From NCBI RefSeq assembly GCF_014203595.1, contig NZ_JACHJK010000014.1, forward strand, positions 62,001 through 126,000: a stretch of 64,000 bases of DNA, read 5' to 3'. The position numbers were made by a program, and so were the translations under genes. The notes under the pieces are model-generated. The model saw nothing but the letters and a program-made list of their open reading frames with translations, did no database searches and was not told the DNA's origin. Below, piece by piece: positions 34,177 through 42,734 of the stretch; within the stretch, counting starts at the first letter, position 1, and every line of letters begins with the position of its first letter. This DNA comes from Streptomyces echinatus. Its GTDB lineage: Bacteria > Actinomycetota > Actinomycetes > Streptomycetales > Streptomycetaceae.

Positions 34177-34926
34177 ATGACATCACGAACGGAACTGAAC
34201 GGCAGGACGGCACTGGTCACCGGCGGCAGCCGGGGCATCGGCGCGGCGACGGCACGCCGGCTGGCGCAGGCGGGCGCGGACGTGGCCCTGACCTATGTGC
34301 AGGGCAAGGACGCGGCCGAGGCCGTCGTACGGGACATCGAGGCGATGGGCCGGCGGGCGGTCGCCCTGCGCGCGGACTCCGCGGACGCGGCGGAGGCGGC
34401 GGACGCGGTGCGCCGCGCGGCCGGGGAGCTGGGCGGGCTGGACGTACTGGTGAACAACGCGGCCGTCGGGTTGATGGGGCCGCTGGAGGGCCTGTCCCTC
34501 GCCGACGTCGACCAGGTCCTCGCCGTCAACGTACGCGGCGCGTTCCTGGCCGCCCAGGCCGCCGCCGCGGTCATGACGGACGGCGGACGGATCATCACGA
34601 TCGGCAGCTGCGTCACGGCGCGCGTTCCGGGACCCGGGGCCACGCTGTACGCGATGAGCAAGTCGGCCGTGATCGGCCTGACGAAGGCCCTGGCCCGGGA
34701 GTTGGCGGGACGCGGTATCACGGCGAACGTCGTGCATCCGGGCCCGACCGACACCGACATGAACCCCGCGGACGGCCCGTACGCGGACGGCCAGGCGGCC
34801 ATGACCTCTCTGGGCCGCTTCGGGACGGCCGAGGAGGTGGCGTCCATGGTGACGTTCCTCGCGGGGCCCGAAGCGGCGTACGTGACGGGCACCGAGTTCT
34901 CGGTGGACGGCGGCTACGGCGCATGA
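34177..34926 (+). CDS. Short-chain dehydrogenase/reductase (FabG-like)
   Basis: A 249-residue classical SDR. Cofactor motif TGGSRGIG (15-22), NNAAVG, catalytic Ser in TIGSCVTARV and Tyr/Lys in YAMSK, ending with the family signature VTGTEFSVDGGYGA. NADP preference is suggested by the basic residues near the second strand being sparse, so it is not certain. Stand-alone gene; substrate unknown. A 3-oxoacyl-ACP reductase or a small-ketone reductase would fit. Confidence 0.9.
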   Translation: MTSRTELNGRTALVTGGSRGIGAATARRLAQAGADVALTYVQGKDAAEAVVRDIEAMGRRAVALRADSADAAEAADAVRRAAGELGGLDVLVNNAAVGLMGPLEGLSLADVDQVLAVNVRGAFLAAQAAAAVMTDGGRIITIGSCVTARVPGPGATLYAMSKSAVIGLTKALARELAGRGITANVVHPGPTDTDMNPADGPYADGQAAMTSLGRFGTAEEVASMVTFLAGPEAAYVTGTEFSVDGGYGA

Positions 34927-34948
34927 CAAGGGGAGTGGGGCGTGCCCG

Positions 34949-36016
34949 TCAGGTTCCGTCCAGGCGGCGCACGTCCTGCTCGTCCCACTTCCTGGTGTCG
35001 CGCGGCTGGGTGTAGGGCTCGGCCGTGGGCGGATGGCCGCCGGCGATGGCCCGCTGCCGCACGGTCTCCGAGTCGAACTCCAGGCCCAGCAGGATGGCCA
35101 GGTTGGTGATCCACAGCCAGACCAGGAAGACGATGACTCCCGCCATGGTGCCGTAGGTCTTGTTGTAGGAGGCGAAGTTGGCGACGTAGAAGGCGAACCC
35201 GGCGGAGGCGGCCATCCAGATCAGCAGGGCGAGGACGCTGCCGGGGGTGATCCAGGTGAAGCCCTTGACCTTGGCGTTCGGGGCCGCCCAGTACAGGATC
35301 GCGATCATGACGGTGACGAGCAGGACCAGCACCGGCCACTTGGCGATCGACCACACCGTCAGCGCCGTGTCCCCGGCGCCGATCGCCTGTCCGGCGCGCC
35401 GGGCCAGGCCACCGCTGAAGACCACGATCAGCGCGCTGGCCACGGCGAGGACCATCAGCACGGCCGTGATGCCGACGCGCACCGGCAGCAGCTTCCACAC
35501 CGGACGGCCCTCGGGCATGTCGTAGACGGCGTTGGCGGCGCGCATGAAGGCGGCCACGTAGCCGGACGCCGACCACACGGCCAGCACGAGGCCGGCCAGG
35601 GCCACGATCGAGCCGGTGCCTGCGGTGCCCTGCAGCTGTTCCACGGCCCGGGTGACGATGTCCCGGACGGGGCCGGGGGCCAGGTTCCGCAGGTTGGCCA
35701 GCACCCGGTCGGTGACCGACCTGCCGGCCACGGCCAGCAGTGACACCAGCACCAGCAGGGCCGGGAACAGGGACAGGACGGCGTAGTAGGTGAGCGCCGC
35801 GGCGCGGTCGGTCAGTTCGTCGTCCCGGAACTCGCGCAGCGCGCCCTTGAAGGCCGCCGCCCACGCCTTCCGGGGCAGCTTCACCGGAGTGTCCGGGGCG
35901 CGCCGCTCGACCTCCTCGGCGGGTCCGGCCTCCTCGGGCGCGGGGACGGGCGGCGCCGCCGGAGTCTCGTCGGCGGCCTGCCGGTGATGACGCAGAGGTA
36001 CGTGCAGCTTGGCCAT
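34949..36016 (-). CDS. YihY/BrkB-family membrane protein
   Basis: A 355-residue inner-membrane protein with six hydrophobic segments between residues about 75 and 310. Family features: FRDDELTDRAAALTYYAVLS, AVWSASGYVAAFMRAANAVY, and APNAKVKGFTWITPGSVLAL. Cytoplasmic N- and C-terminal tails are charged. Function of the family is unsettled; it was once mis-annotated as ribonuclease BN. ATG 36016. Transcribed alone. Confidence 0.88.
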   Translation of the reverse strand: MAKLHVPLRHHRQAADETPAAPPVPAPEEAGPAEEVERRAPDTPVKLPRKAWAAAFKGALREFRDDELTDRAAALTYYAVLSLFPALLVLVSLLAVAGRSVTDRVLANLRNLAPGPVRDIVTRAVEQLQGTAGTGSIVALAGLVLAVWSASGYVAAFMRAANAVYDMPEGRPVWKLLPVRVGITAVLMVLAVASALIVVFSGGLARRAGQAIGAGDTALTVWSIAKWPVLVLLVTVMIAILYWAAPNAKVKGFTWITPGSVLALLIWMAASAGFAFYVANFASYNKTYGTMAGVIVFLVWLWITNLAILLGLEFDSETVRQRAIAGGHPPTAEPYTQPRDTRKWDEQDVRRLDGT

Positions 36017-36131
36017 ACCTCCCGAGTAACCCGAGTGGACGTCCTCAAGCCACCGCCGACGGTCCGACCACCAACGGGCGGAAGCACGGGCGGTTCGATC
36101 GGTGACGGGCGGCGGCCGGCGTCGCTCGGGG

Positions 36132-36734
36132 TCAGCCTCGGCCTCCGCTGAGGTTCCCCCACCGGGGACCGATCTGCTTCCACTCCGCGTCCCACTCGGC
36201 CATGCGCCGCCGGATGAGCCGGTTGCGCACCAGCCATCCCGCGCCCCAGACCGCCGCCGCGGCCGCCGGGGCCACCAGGGCGCCGGTGAGGGCCGACTGC
36301 AGGTCCGCCGCCGTACCGGTGACGGGGGCGGGCACCACCTGGTGCGCCTGGTTCGTCCACACCGTCACACGGCTTCCGGCGGAGAAGCCCGGGACCACCT
36401 TCGCCCGGTCGGTGTGCACCGAGCCGTCCGCGTCCGTCCACCGCACGCCGGCCCACACCCGGCCGTCGTCGTAACCGCTGCCGGTGGCCGGCATCCGTGC
36501 CGAGCCGTCGGCGAGGACGGCGGTCACGGGGTGCACCCGGGCCTGCCGCGCCGCGAACGCCGACTCGGAGGTCTGGACCGCCAGCAGGCCCGCGACGACC
36601 CCGGCGGCCAGGGCCAGTAGCCAGCCGGCGAGGACGATCCAGGCCTCCACGACATCGCTGTGCCGCCTGAGCGGATTGCGCCGCCATCGCCACAGCCGTA
36701 CCCGGGTGACCGTCGTGGGAGGTGTCCGAGTCAT
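36132..36734 (-). CDS. Rv1733c-type two-pass membrane protein
   Basis: A 200-residue protein with a basic N-terminus (RVRLWRWRRNPLRRHSDVVE), one membrane helix at about 32-55, an extracytoplasmic loop (HPVTAVLADGSARMPATGSG, later VTVWTNQAHQVVPAP) and a second helix at about 150-172. Organisation matches the actinobacterial Rv1733c family, whose mycobacterial member is hypoxia-induced; function is unknown. ATG 36734 has GGAGG eight bases upstream; GTG 36740 is too close to it. Confidence 0.8.
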   Translation of the reverse strand: MTRTPPTTVTRVRLWRWRRNPLRRHSDVVEAWIVLAGWLLALAAGVVAGLLAVQTSESAFAARQARVHPVTAVLADGSARMPATGSGYDDGRVWAGVRWTDADGSVHTDRAKVVPGFSAGSRVTVWTNQAHQVVPAPVTGTAADLQSALTGALVAPAAAAAVWGAGWLVRNRLIRRRMAEWDAEWKQIGPRWGNLSGGRG

Positions 36735-36993
36735 CGTCACCGCCTCCTCTCGCGCACCGGCGGCCCGGAACCGGGACGGCCCCCCGCGGATGTCGCGGCC
36801 CCGGTCCCGGAGCGAGCGTCACGACACCATCCTGCACCTCTCGCCGCCGATCGTCCGCCGCAGGCCCGGTGAGGGAGCCGGGCCTGGCGTTTCTTCCGGT
36901 TCCGGACCGGCCCGCGAGGCCCGGCACGCTCGTCCGCGGCGCTGCCGCCGGCGGCCCCGGCCCGCTCCGAAAGGACAGGCCCTGGGACGGGCC

Positions 36994-37036
36994 ATGACCG
37001 GCTGTGACCGGCTGTGACCGGCTGAGGCGGCTGTGG
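36994..37036. repeat. Tandem 11-base repeat GACCGGCTGTG
   Basis: GACCGGCTGTG is repeated 2.7 times at 36996-37025, followed by diverged GGCGGCTGTG and GGCCGGCTAG copies, ending at the stop codon of the minus-strand gene at 37041. It lies at the end of a 306-base gap (36735-37040) that otherwise shows no gene or signal I can support. Confidence 0.65.
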
Positions 37037-37040
37037 CCGG

Positions 37041-37862
37041 CTAGGACGGGGTCAGCGGAAGGTCGTCGGTGAAGGCGTTCACCGGCTGGGCGACGGGCCT
37101 GGCGTCCCTGACGTCGAGCGCGGCCTCCGCGGTCCTGGTGCCCAGGGTGCCCCGCGGGTGCCAGGTGCCGGTCACCGCCAGCCAGGTGTCGGCGGGCGGC
37201 GCCTGCCTGCCGTACATCCGCACCTTGACCGTCTGCGAGTCCGCCGCGCAGCAGGAGAAGATGATGCGGGTCAGGTACCAGCCGCCGTCCTCACCGGCCG
37301 GGGTGACGAAGCCGGTCAGCCTGACGGCGCGGCCCGCGACGGCCCGGCTGCGGTCCTGCTGGACTCGTTCGGTGAAGCCCGTGAGGGTCAGCGGCACGGG
37401 TGAGGCCGCCGGCAGGGCGGCGAACCCCTTGTGCACGGCGACCGGCTTGGTGTTCGCGCGGGCCGCGGTGTACGCGCCGAGCGCGGGCGGGGCGTGGACG
37501 AGCAGGCTGAGGGCGGGCAGGAACAGCAGCCAGGCGATGCGCGGGGTGCCGGTGTGGTCGTGGCCGTGGGGCTGGTCGGCCTCTCGGAGCCGCTCGTGCT
37601 CATGGGCGTGGTCGCTGTCGTCCCCACAGGGCTGTTCGTGCCCGTGGCCGGACGGGGTCCCGGGACCGATGTGGGGGGCGGGCCGTACTCCACCGCGGGT
37701 GGCCGCCGCCAGGGCGAGCAGCAGCAGGACGACCCCGGAGGCGATCAGCGGCGGGCGCAGGCCGGCCTTGACGTAGCGCAGGTAGAGGTCGGTGAACAGC
37801 GCCACGTGCAGCAGGCCGGTTCCGGTCAGGGCCAGGAGCAGGGTCTGGACGGGGCGTCTCAC
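37041..37862 (-). CDS. TIGR03943-family putative permease subunit, His-rich
   Basis: A 273-residue membrane protein: two N-terminal helices (TLLLALTGTGLLHVALF and LIASGVVLLLLALAAAT), a His/Asp/Glu-rich loop about 65-105 (HGHEQPCGDDSDHAHEHERL, HGHDH) suited to binding zinc or nickel, another helix (IAWLLFLPALSLLVHAPPAL), then a C-terminal extracytoplasmic domain with SCCAADSQTVKVRMYG. Such proteins pair with ArsP/DUF318 permeases, as here (GTG overlaps the permease stop by four bases). In related bacteria the pair is often controlled by zinc; no Zur site was seen here. Confidence 0.82.
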   Translation of the reverse strand: MRRPVQTLLLALTGTGLLHVALFTDLYLRYVKAGLRPPLIASGVVLLLLALAAATRGGVRPAPHIGPGTPSGHGHEQPCGDDSDHAHEHERLREADQPHGHDHTGTPRIAWLLFLPALSLLVHAPPALGAYTAARANTKPVAVHKGFAALPAASPVPLTLTGFTERVQQDRSRAVAGRAVRLTGFVTPAGEDGGWYLTRIIFSCCAADSQTVKVRMYGRQAPPADTWLAVTGTWHPRGTLGTRTAEAALDVRDARPVAQPVNAFTDDLPLTPS

Positions 37863-38896
37863 AGCAGCGCGCCTCCGATCAGGACGCTCGTGGCGACGGC
37901 CACAACGGTGGTCGCCGTGGAGAACCGCCAGGCGAAGGCCCGGCCGAAGGTGCCGGCCTGCAGCGCGATCAGTTTCAGGTCGACCATCGGGCCGACCACC
38001 AGGAACGCGAGCCGGGCGGTCGGCGGGAAACCGGTGAGGGAGGCCGCGACGAACGCGTCGGCCTCCGAGCAGACGGCCAGCAGCACGGCGAGTCCCGCCA
38101 GGAAGAGCACCGCCAGCCAGGGCGTGCCGGAGAAGGTGTCCAGGACGGAACCCGGCACGGTGACGTTGAAGGTGGCGGCGGCCATGGCGCCGAGCACGAG
38201 GAAGCCGCCGGCGTGCAGGAAGTCGTGCTGGAAGCCGAGCCGGAACTCGGTCCAGCGGCTGTGGCCGTGCCGGTGGCCGGTGTGCCGGTGCCGCAGCAGG
38301 GGGCGCAGCCACTCCTCCTTGCCGAGCCAGAGCCACAGCCAGCCCATGACGGCGGCCGTGCCGAGGGAGGCCACCAGCCGGGCGACGACCATCGCGGGGC
38401 TGCCGGGGAAGGCCACGGCGGTGGCGGTGAGCACCACGGGGTTGATCGCCGGCGCGGAGAGCAGGAAGGCGAAGGCGGCCGCCGGTGTCACGCCCCGGCG
38501 GATCAGGCTGCTCGCGACGGGAACGGAGGCGCACTCGCAGCCCGGCAGGATCGCGCCGGCGGCGCCGGCGACCGGTACGGCGAGGGCGGGCCGTCTCGGC
38601 AGCACCCGGGTGAACAGGTCGGCCGGCACGAAGGCGTTGATGGCTCCGGACAGGGCGGTGCCGAGGAGCAGGAAGGGGAGCGCCTGAACGGTGATGGCCA
38701 GGCTGACCGTGCGCCATGCCTGGACGGCCGGATGGTTCAGCCACTGGGTGCCGGCCAGGAGGAGCAGGGCCGTGGCACCCCCGGTGAGCGCGAGGGCGGC
38801 GCCGAGCGGCCACGCCCGGGCGCGGCGCACGGACGGACCGAGGGGTACGGCCGCCACACCGTCCGTCACACTCACCAGGTCATCCGCTTTTTTCAT
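37859..38896 (-). CDS. ArsP/DUF318-type permease
   Basis: A 345-residue permease with about eight membrane helices in two repeats. Signature PGCECASVPVASSLIRRG carries conserved Cys residues, followed by AFLLSAPAINPVVLTATAVA; the second repeat contains AVCSEADAFVAASLTGFPP and VVGPMVDLKLIALQAG. A His-rich cytoplasmic loop (HRHTGHRHGHSRW) lies between them. Family members export organo-arsenicals or are of unknown substrate. ATG 38896 follows GGAGTG. It forms an operon with the His-rich partner downstream. Confidence 0.85.
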   Translation of the reverse strand: MKKADDLVSVTDGVAAVPLGPSVRRARAWPLGAALALTGGATALLLLAGTQWLNHPAVQAWRTVSLAITVQALPFLLLGTALSGAINAFVPADLFTRVLPRRPALAVPVAGAAGAILPGCECASVPVASSLIRRGVTPAAAFAFLLSAPAINPVVLTATAVAFPGSPAMVVARLVASLGTAAVMGWLWLWLGKEEWLRPLLRHRHTGHRHGHSRWTEFRLGFQHDFLHAGGFLVLGAMAAATFNVTVPGSVLDTFSGTPWLAVLFLAGLAVLLAVCSEADAFVAASLTGFPPTARLAFLVVGPMVDLKLIALQAGTFGRAFAWRFSTATTVVAVATSVLIGGALL

Positions 38897-39164
38897 GATC
38901 ACTCCGGATGTCGGTGTCTGGCCGACGATAGGCGAGGAGGTCGGCACGGCCGCGCGTACACGCCGCCGCGCGGGCGGCCCGGCCGCACAATGCGCTCCAT
39001 CGGTCGCGCCCCGCCGTGTCACTCCCCCGCCCGGTCATGCGCCCGGTCACCTCCCCGTCCGGTGGCTCCCCGCCGGTGGCTCTTCTCACAAAACGGGGCG
39101 AACCAGGGCCGAAGGTGACGGGTACCACGTCGCCGGGCGCGCTTCTTGTCTACGTTCGTGACCC

Positions 39165-39980
39165 ATGTCGCCCCGCTTCTCCCGCACCACACGGACCAAG
39201 GCCGGCGCCCTTGTGGCCTCGGCCGCCGCCCTCCTCTCCGCCGGTCTCCTGCACCCGGCGCCGGCAGCCGCCGCCACCGCGCCCGCCGCGAAGACGTCGG
39301 CGCACGCCACGGTGGCGGTGCTCGACCTGGACGCGACCGGCGGCACCCCCGTGGTCCGCGGCGCGGACCGGACGTACGACACCGCCAGCATCGTCAAGGT
39401 CGACATCCTGGCAGCGCTGCTGCTCCGGGCGCAGGACGCGGGACGGCGGCTCACCCCGACGGAACGGCACCTCGCCGAACCGATGATCCGACGCAGCGAC
39501 AACGCGGCGGCCAACGCCCTGTGGCGGCGGATCGGCCGGGCCCCGGGTCTTGCGGCCGCGAACGAGCGGCTGGGGCTGACCTCGACGAAGGGCGGGCCCG
39601 GCGGCAAGTGGGGCCTGACCCGGACGACCGCCAGTGACCAGATACGACTGCTGCGGGCCGTGTTCGGCTCCGGCGGCGCGGCGCACAAGGGCTCCGGCGG
39701 CCTCGACGCGGACTCCCGCACGTACGTCCGCTCCCTGATGAGCCGGGTCGTACCCGAGCAGACCTGGGGTGTCTCCGCGATCGCGGGCCCGGGGTCCGGG
39801 AAGGCGCTGAAGAACGGCTGGCTGCAGCGCAACACCACGGGGCTCTGGGACGTCAACAGCGTCGGACAGGTCAGCGCCGGAGGTCACCGCTATCTCGTCG
39901 CGGTCCTGTCCGACGGCAGCGCGTCGATGAGCGACGGGGTGCGCCTGGTGGAACGGACGGCGCGCTCGGCGGTCGACTGA
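39165..39980 (+). CDS. Secreted class A beta-lactamase-like serine hydrolase
   Basis: A 271-residue exported protein with an N-terminal signal (basic TTRTK, hydrophobic ALVASAAALLSAGLL, Ala-rich cleavage site near 37). Active-site boxes: S75-I-V-K78 in TASIVKVDIL, the SDN loop S111-D-N113, and LKNGW in place of the KTG box. The altered third box and shortened sequence suggest a D-Ala-D-Ala-interacting or unknown serine hydrolase more than an efficient beta-lactamase. A 268-base gap (38897-39164) divides it from the divergent permease. Confidence 0.85.
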   Translation: MSPRFSRTTRTKAGALVASAAALLSAGLLHPAPAAAATAPAAKTSAHATVAVLDLDATGGTPVVRGADRTYDTASIVKVDILAALLLRAQDAGRRLTPTERHLAEPMIRRSDNAAANALWRRIGRAPGLAAANERLGLTSTKGGPGGKWGLTRTTASDQIRLLRAVFGSGGAAHKGSGGLDADSRTYVRSLMSRVVPEQTWGVSAIAGPGSGKALKNGWLQRNTTGLWDVNSVGQVSAGGHRYLVAVLSDGSASMSDGVRLVERTARSAVD

Positions 39981-40045
39981 GGGTCCGGCCGCGGCAGGGA
40001 CCGGGCAAGGGGGGACGAGCCCAAGACCGAAACGCGCCTCCGGCC

Positions 40046-40127
40046 CCTGTGACACGCCTGTGACAGTCGGCGGACAGTCCCATGAAGTCGGCCGAGCAAT
40101 CTGGTGGAACAAGGGCAAATCGCCCTT
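40046..40127 (+). promoter_or_regulatory. Direct repeats and small hairpin upstream of the LuxR-type gene
   Basis: CCTGTGACA at 40046-40054 is repeated at 40057-40065, 11 bases apart, one helical turn, as for a dimeric activator. Further on, AAGGGC-AAATC-GCCCTT (40111-40127) can form a hairpin in the leader. GGAGGAA precedes the ATG at 40166. Confidence 0.5.
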
Positions 40128-40165
40128 AACGGACAGCCCCCGAGCCGTTCCGCCGGAGGAATCAC

Positions 40166-40390
40166 ATGAGCGCCACTCTCGCCCCGTCGCCCACCGAGGC
40201 CCCCGCCCTGGCTCCGCGCGAGCGGGAGACGCTCCGGCACATCGCGGCCGGCCGCACCTACCTGCAGACCGCACGCCACATGGGGCTCTCCACCCACACC
40301 GTGGACGCCTACCTGCGCCGCATCCGGGCCAAGTTCGACATCACCAACACGGCCGAACTGACCCGCGTGGCGATCGCCCTGGGCCTGTGA
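40166..40390 (+). CDS. Stand-alone LuxR-type helix-turn-helix protein
   Basis: A 74-residue protein that is almost only a GerE/LuxR DNA-binding domain: LAPRERETLRHIAAGRTYLQ, then GLSTHTVDAYLRRIRAKFDI and TAELTRVAIALGL. It lacks a receiver or sensor domain. Such orphan HTH proteins can act as developmental or antibiotic regulators. The strong Shine-Dalgarno (GGAGGAA) and conserved fold make it a real gene despite its size. Confidence 0.85.
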   Translation: MSATLAPSPTEAPALAPRERETLRHIAAGRTYLQTARHMGLSTHTVDAYLRRIRAKFDITNTAELTRVAIALGL

Positions 40391-40470
40391 CGACGGGCCG
40401 CCGGGCCCGGGCTTTTCGGCCGGCGCGGAAGGGGCACGCGGTGGGGGTACGGCTTCCGACCGGAGGGGCG

Positions 40471-40893
40471 GTGCCCACGATGGCCGAATACGAACGATCC
40501 CGCACGATGCCCGCGCAGCCCGAGCACGTCTTCGACCAGGCGACCAACGTCGCCCAGCTCGATGCCTGGCTCCCGGACGCCCTGCATGTGGACGTCGAGG
40601 ACCCGCCGGCCGTGACCGTGCACGAGGACGGCTCCGGTGAGGACATGCCCGCCCTGCTGCGCTCCGCGCCGGACCAGATGCGCATGGAGTGGGGCACCCG
40701 GGAGCGGGGCAGCTACACCGGCTGGCTGCAGGTGGCGGGCATCGGCAGCGGCGCCAGCGAGGTGACCGTGCACCTGTCCTTCTTCGAGGGCGGCCACGAT
40801 CCGGGCGAGCAGGCGGTGTACGAGGCCCTGGAGGGCAGCCTGCGACGGCTCGAGGACCAGGTGAGGATGCGGAGCGACCCCACGGCCGGCTGA
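40471..40893 (+). CDS. SRPBCC (START-like) domain protein
   Basis: About 140 residues. Helix-grip features: YERSRTMPAQPEHVFDQATN, DAWLPDALHVDVEDPPAVTV, RMEWGTRERGSYTGWLQVAG and a long C-terminal helix (AVYEALEGSLRRLEDQVRM). Such proteins bind hydrophobic ligands or act as cyclases. GTG 40471 sits 4 bases after GGAGG; ATG 40480 is the alternative. Follows the LuxR gene by 80 bases, possibly cotranscribed. Confidence 0.75.
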   Translation: MPTMAEYERSRTMPAQPEHVFDQATNVAQLDAWLPDALHVDVEDPPAVTVHEDGSGEDMPALLRSAPDQMRMEWGTRERGSYTGWLQVAGIGSGASEVTVHLSFFEGGHDPGEQAVYEALEGSLRRLEDQVRMRSDPTAG

Positions 40894-40977
40894 CCTGCCG
40901 CGCGCGGCGCCCTGGTGTGCGCCGCGCCGGGCCGGCGCCCCGCGTTCCGGCCCGGCCGGCTGCGTCCCGGTCCCCGG

Positions 40978-42585
40978 TCAGTAGCCGGATCCCAGCCGCT
41001 GCGTCGAGTAGGCGCATTCGGTGTAGAGGTAGCCGGAACGGAGTCTGGCGGTGTCCGAGGCCGGGGTCGCGGTGCTGCCGCGCCTCGGCTTGTGCACGAA
41101 GTACGTGGTGCCGGCGGGAAGGCCGATGGTGCGCTGCGGGTAGTCTCTGCCGCTGTCGGCGCAGGGCTTGAAGCCGGAGAGCAGGGTGTCGGCGAGCGAG
41201 TATGCCTTGCAGCGGGCGCAGCCCTTCAGGGTGAAGCTGCCGGTGACCGGACCGGTGTACAGCACGGTGACGTCGTCCGGGCTGTCGTTCTTGACGGTGA
41301 CGGAGATGCTGCCGCCGGAGGCCGTCGTGGGCAGCTTCCGGCCGGCCGCGGGAACCGTCCGGGCGACCTCGGCGGCGATGGCGACCTTCTGGGCCCGGGC
41401 CCGGTTCCTGTCGTGTTCGTGACCGGCGGCGAATCGCTCCATGGTCTCCTGGGCCGCGTCGAAGTCGCCGTCCCTGTACTGATCGACACCGCAGGCGTAC
41501 TGGCCCGCGTCGCCGCTGCGCCCGGCGCGGCCCGCGGCCTTCGCCAGGCGGCCGTCCGTGTCACCGGCCGACGCGGACAGGGCGTCGATCCGGGTGCCGA
41601 GGGTGTGCAGCCGTTCGACGGCCGCGCAGGGTTCGCCGCCGCCGACGGCCTTCTCGGCGCTCTTCACCGCCGTGTCGACGGCGGGTACCACCCCGGCCGC
41701 CGCCGCGGACCGCGGGAAGGTGTCCAGGAGGTCGCCGAACCGGGTCACCCAGTCCGCCTCGCCGGTCGTCAGGTGCTCGGTTCCGCACTCGTACAGGGAG
41801 GTCGCGAGCCGCTCGTCGGGCCAGTCGGCCAGCGCGCCGAGCCGCTCTCGCGGCAGGGTGCCGGGCACGGTGCGCAGGTACTTCAGCGGCGCTATGGCCT
41901 GGCAGTACTCGTGGTGGCCGTAGGCGGCGCCGACGGTCGTGTAGTAGGTCCGCAGGCTCTCGGGGAGCCTGCCGGCCGCTCGGGAGCCGGGGTGGTGCAC
42001 GGCGATGTCGCGGTAGGCCTCCAGGGCCGTGCGGTAGTCCGCCGCGGCGGTGGTGAACGGCTGCCGCCCACTCGTGGCGACCAGCCGGTCGGCTCGCTCC
42101 AGCCGGCCGAGGATCGCCTGCTCGACGGCTTCGTCGTGAGCGTCGTCGTAACCGAGGGCACCGCCGGCGGGTACGGCGAGCAGCAGCACACCCAGCAGCA
42201 CCGCGAGGGGCGCCCTGCCGGGCCGGGCGGCCCGGGTGCGCAGTCCGGCGAACCCGCCGTGGACGGCCGCCGCCGACAGGAGTACGGCGTAGCCGGCGAG
42301 CGCGGCGCCGGGAACGCCGTCGGCGTCCGCGGGGAGCGCGACGAACAGGAGCGTGCCGGTCGCCGCCCAGCAGACGGCCGTCAGCACCCGGCGTCGCAGC
42401 AGGGCGTACCCGAGTCCGAGGCCGCTGAGATTGAGCAGGGCGACCGCGACGGCCCGCCAGGCGTCGGGCGGCGCGGGCGGCGGACCGGGCGGCGGACTCG
42501 CCGGCGCGGGCGGCGGACCGGGCGGCATGGGCGGCAGCGGCGGGCCGCCGGACCCCTGCCCCGGATCGTACGGACCTGCGGACAT
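40978..42585 (-). CDS. Large membrane protein with Pro-rich N-terminus, unknown function
   Basis: A 535-residue protein. Residues 1-40 are Pro/Gly-rich (PPLPPMPPGPPPAPASPPPG). About four membrane helices follow at 44-150. The rest (about 155-535) is extracytoplasmic: helical, TPR-like segments (AAADYRTALEAYRDIAVHHP, GVDQYRDGDFDAAQETMERF) and a C-terminal beta-rich part with Cys pairs (LKGCARCKAYSLADTLL). The plan resembles other streptomycete membrane proteins annotated as hypothetical. No function proposed. Confidence 0.75.
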   Translation of the reverse strand: MSAGPYDPGQGSGGPPLPPMPPGPPPAPASPPPGPPPAPPDAWRAVAVALLNLSGLGLGYALLRRRVLTAVCWAATGTLLFVALPADADGVPGAALAGYAVLLSAAAVHGGFAGLRTRAARPGRAPLAVLLGVLLLAVPAGGALGYDDAHDEAVEQAILGRLERADRLVATSGRQPFTTAAADYRTALEAYRDIAVHHPGSRAAGRLPESLRTYYTTVGAAYGHHEYCQAIAPLKYLRTVPGTLPRERLGALADWPDERLATSLYECGTEHLTTGEADWVTRFGDLLDTFPRSAAAAGVVPAVDTAVKSAEKAVGGGEPCAAVERLHTLGTRIDALSASAGDTDGRLAKAAGRAGRSGDAGQYACGVDQYRDGDFDAAQETMERFAAGHEHDRNRARAQKVAIAAEVARTVPAAGRKLPTTASGGSISVTVKNDSPDDVTVLYTGPVTGSFTLKGCARCKAYSLADTLLSGFKPCADSGRDYPQRTIGLPAGTTYFVHKPRRGSTATPASDTARLRSGYLYTECAYSTQRLGSGY

Positions 42586-42734
42586 GACGGCTCCCCCCGG
42601 TCAACTGCCCCCGCATGGCTGCGGATTGGCAGTGTACGGGGGCGGGCGCAAACCCGACAGAGCCCCGGACACCGGCCCTTAACCGCACAATCACCATTTG
42701 CCGAATGCCCTATTTGTCCGATTATCCTGGGCGG

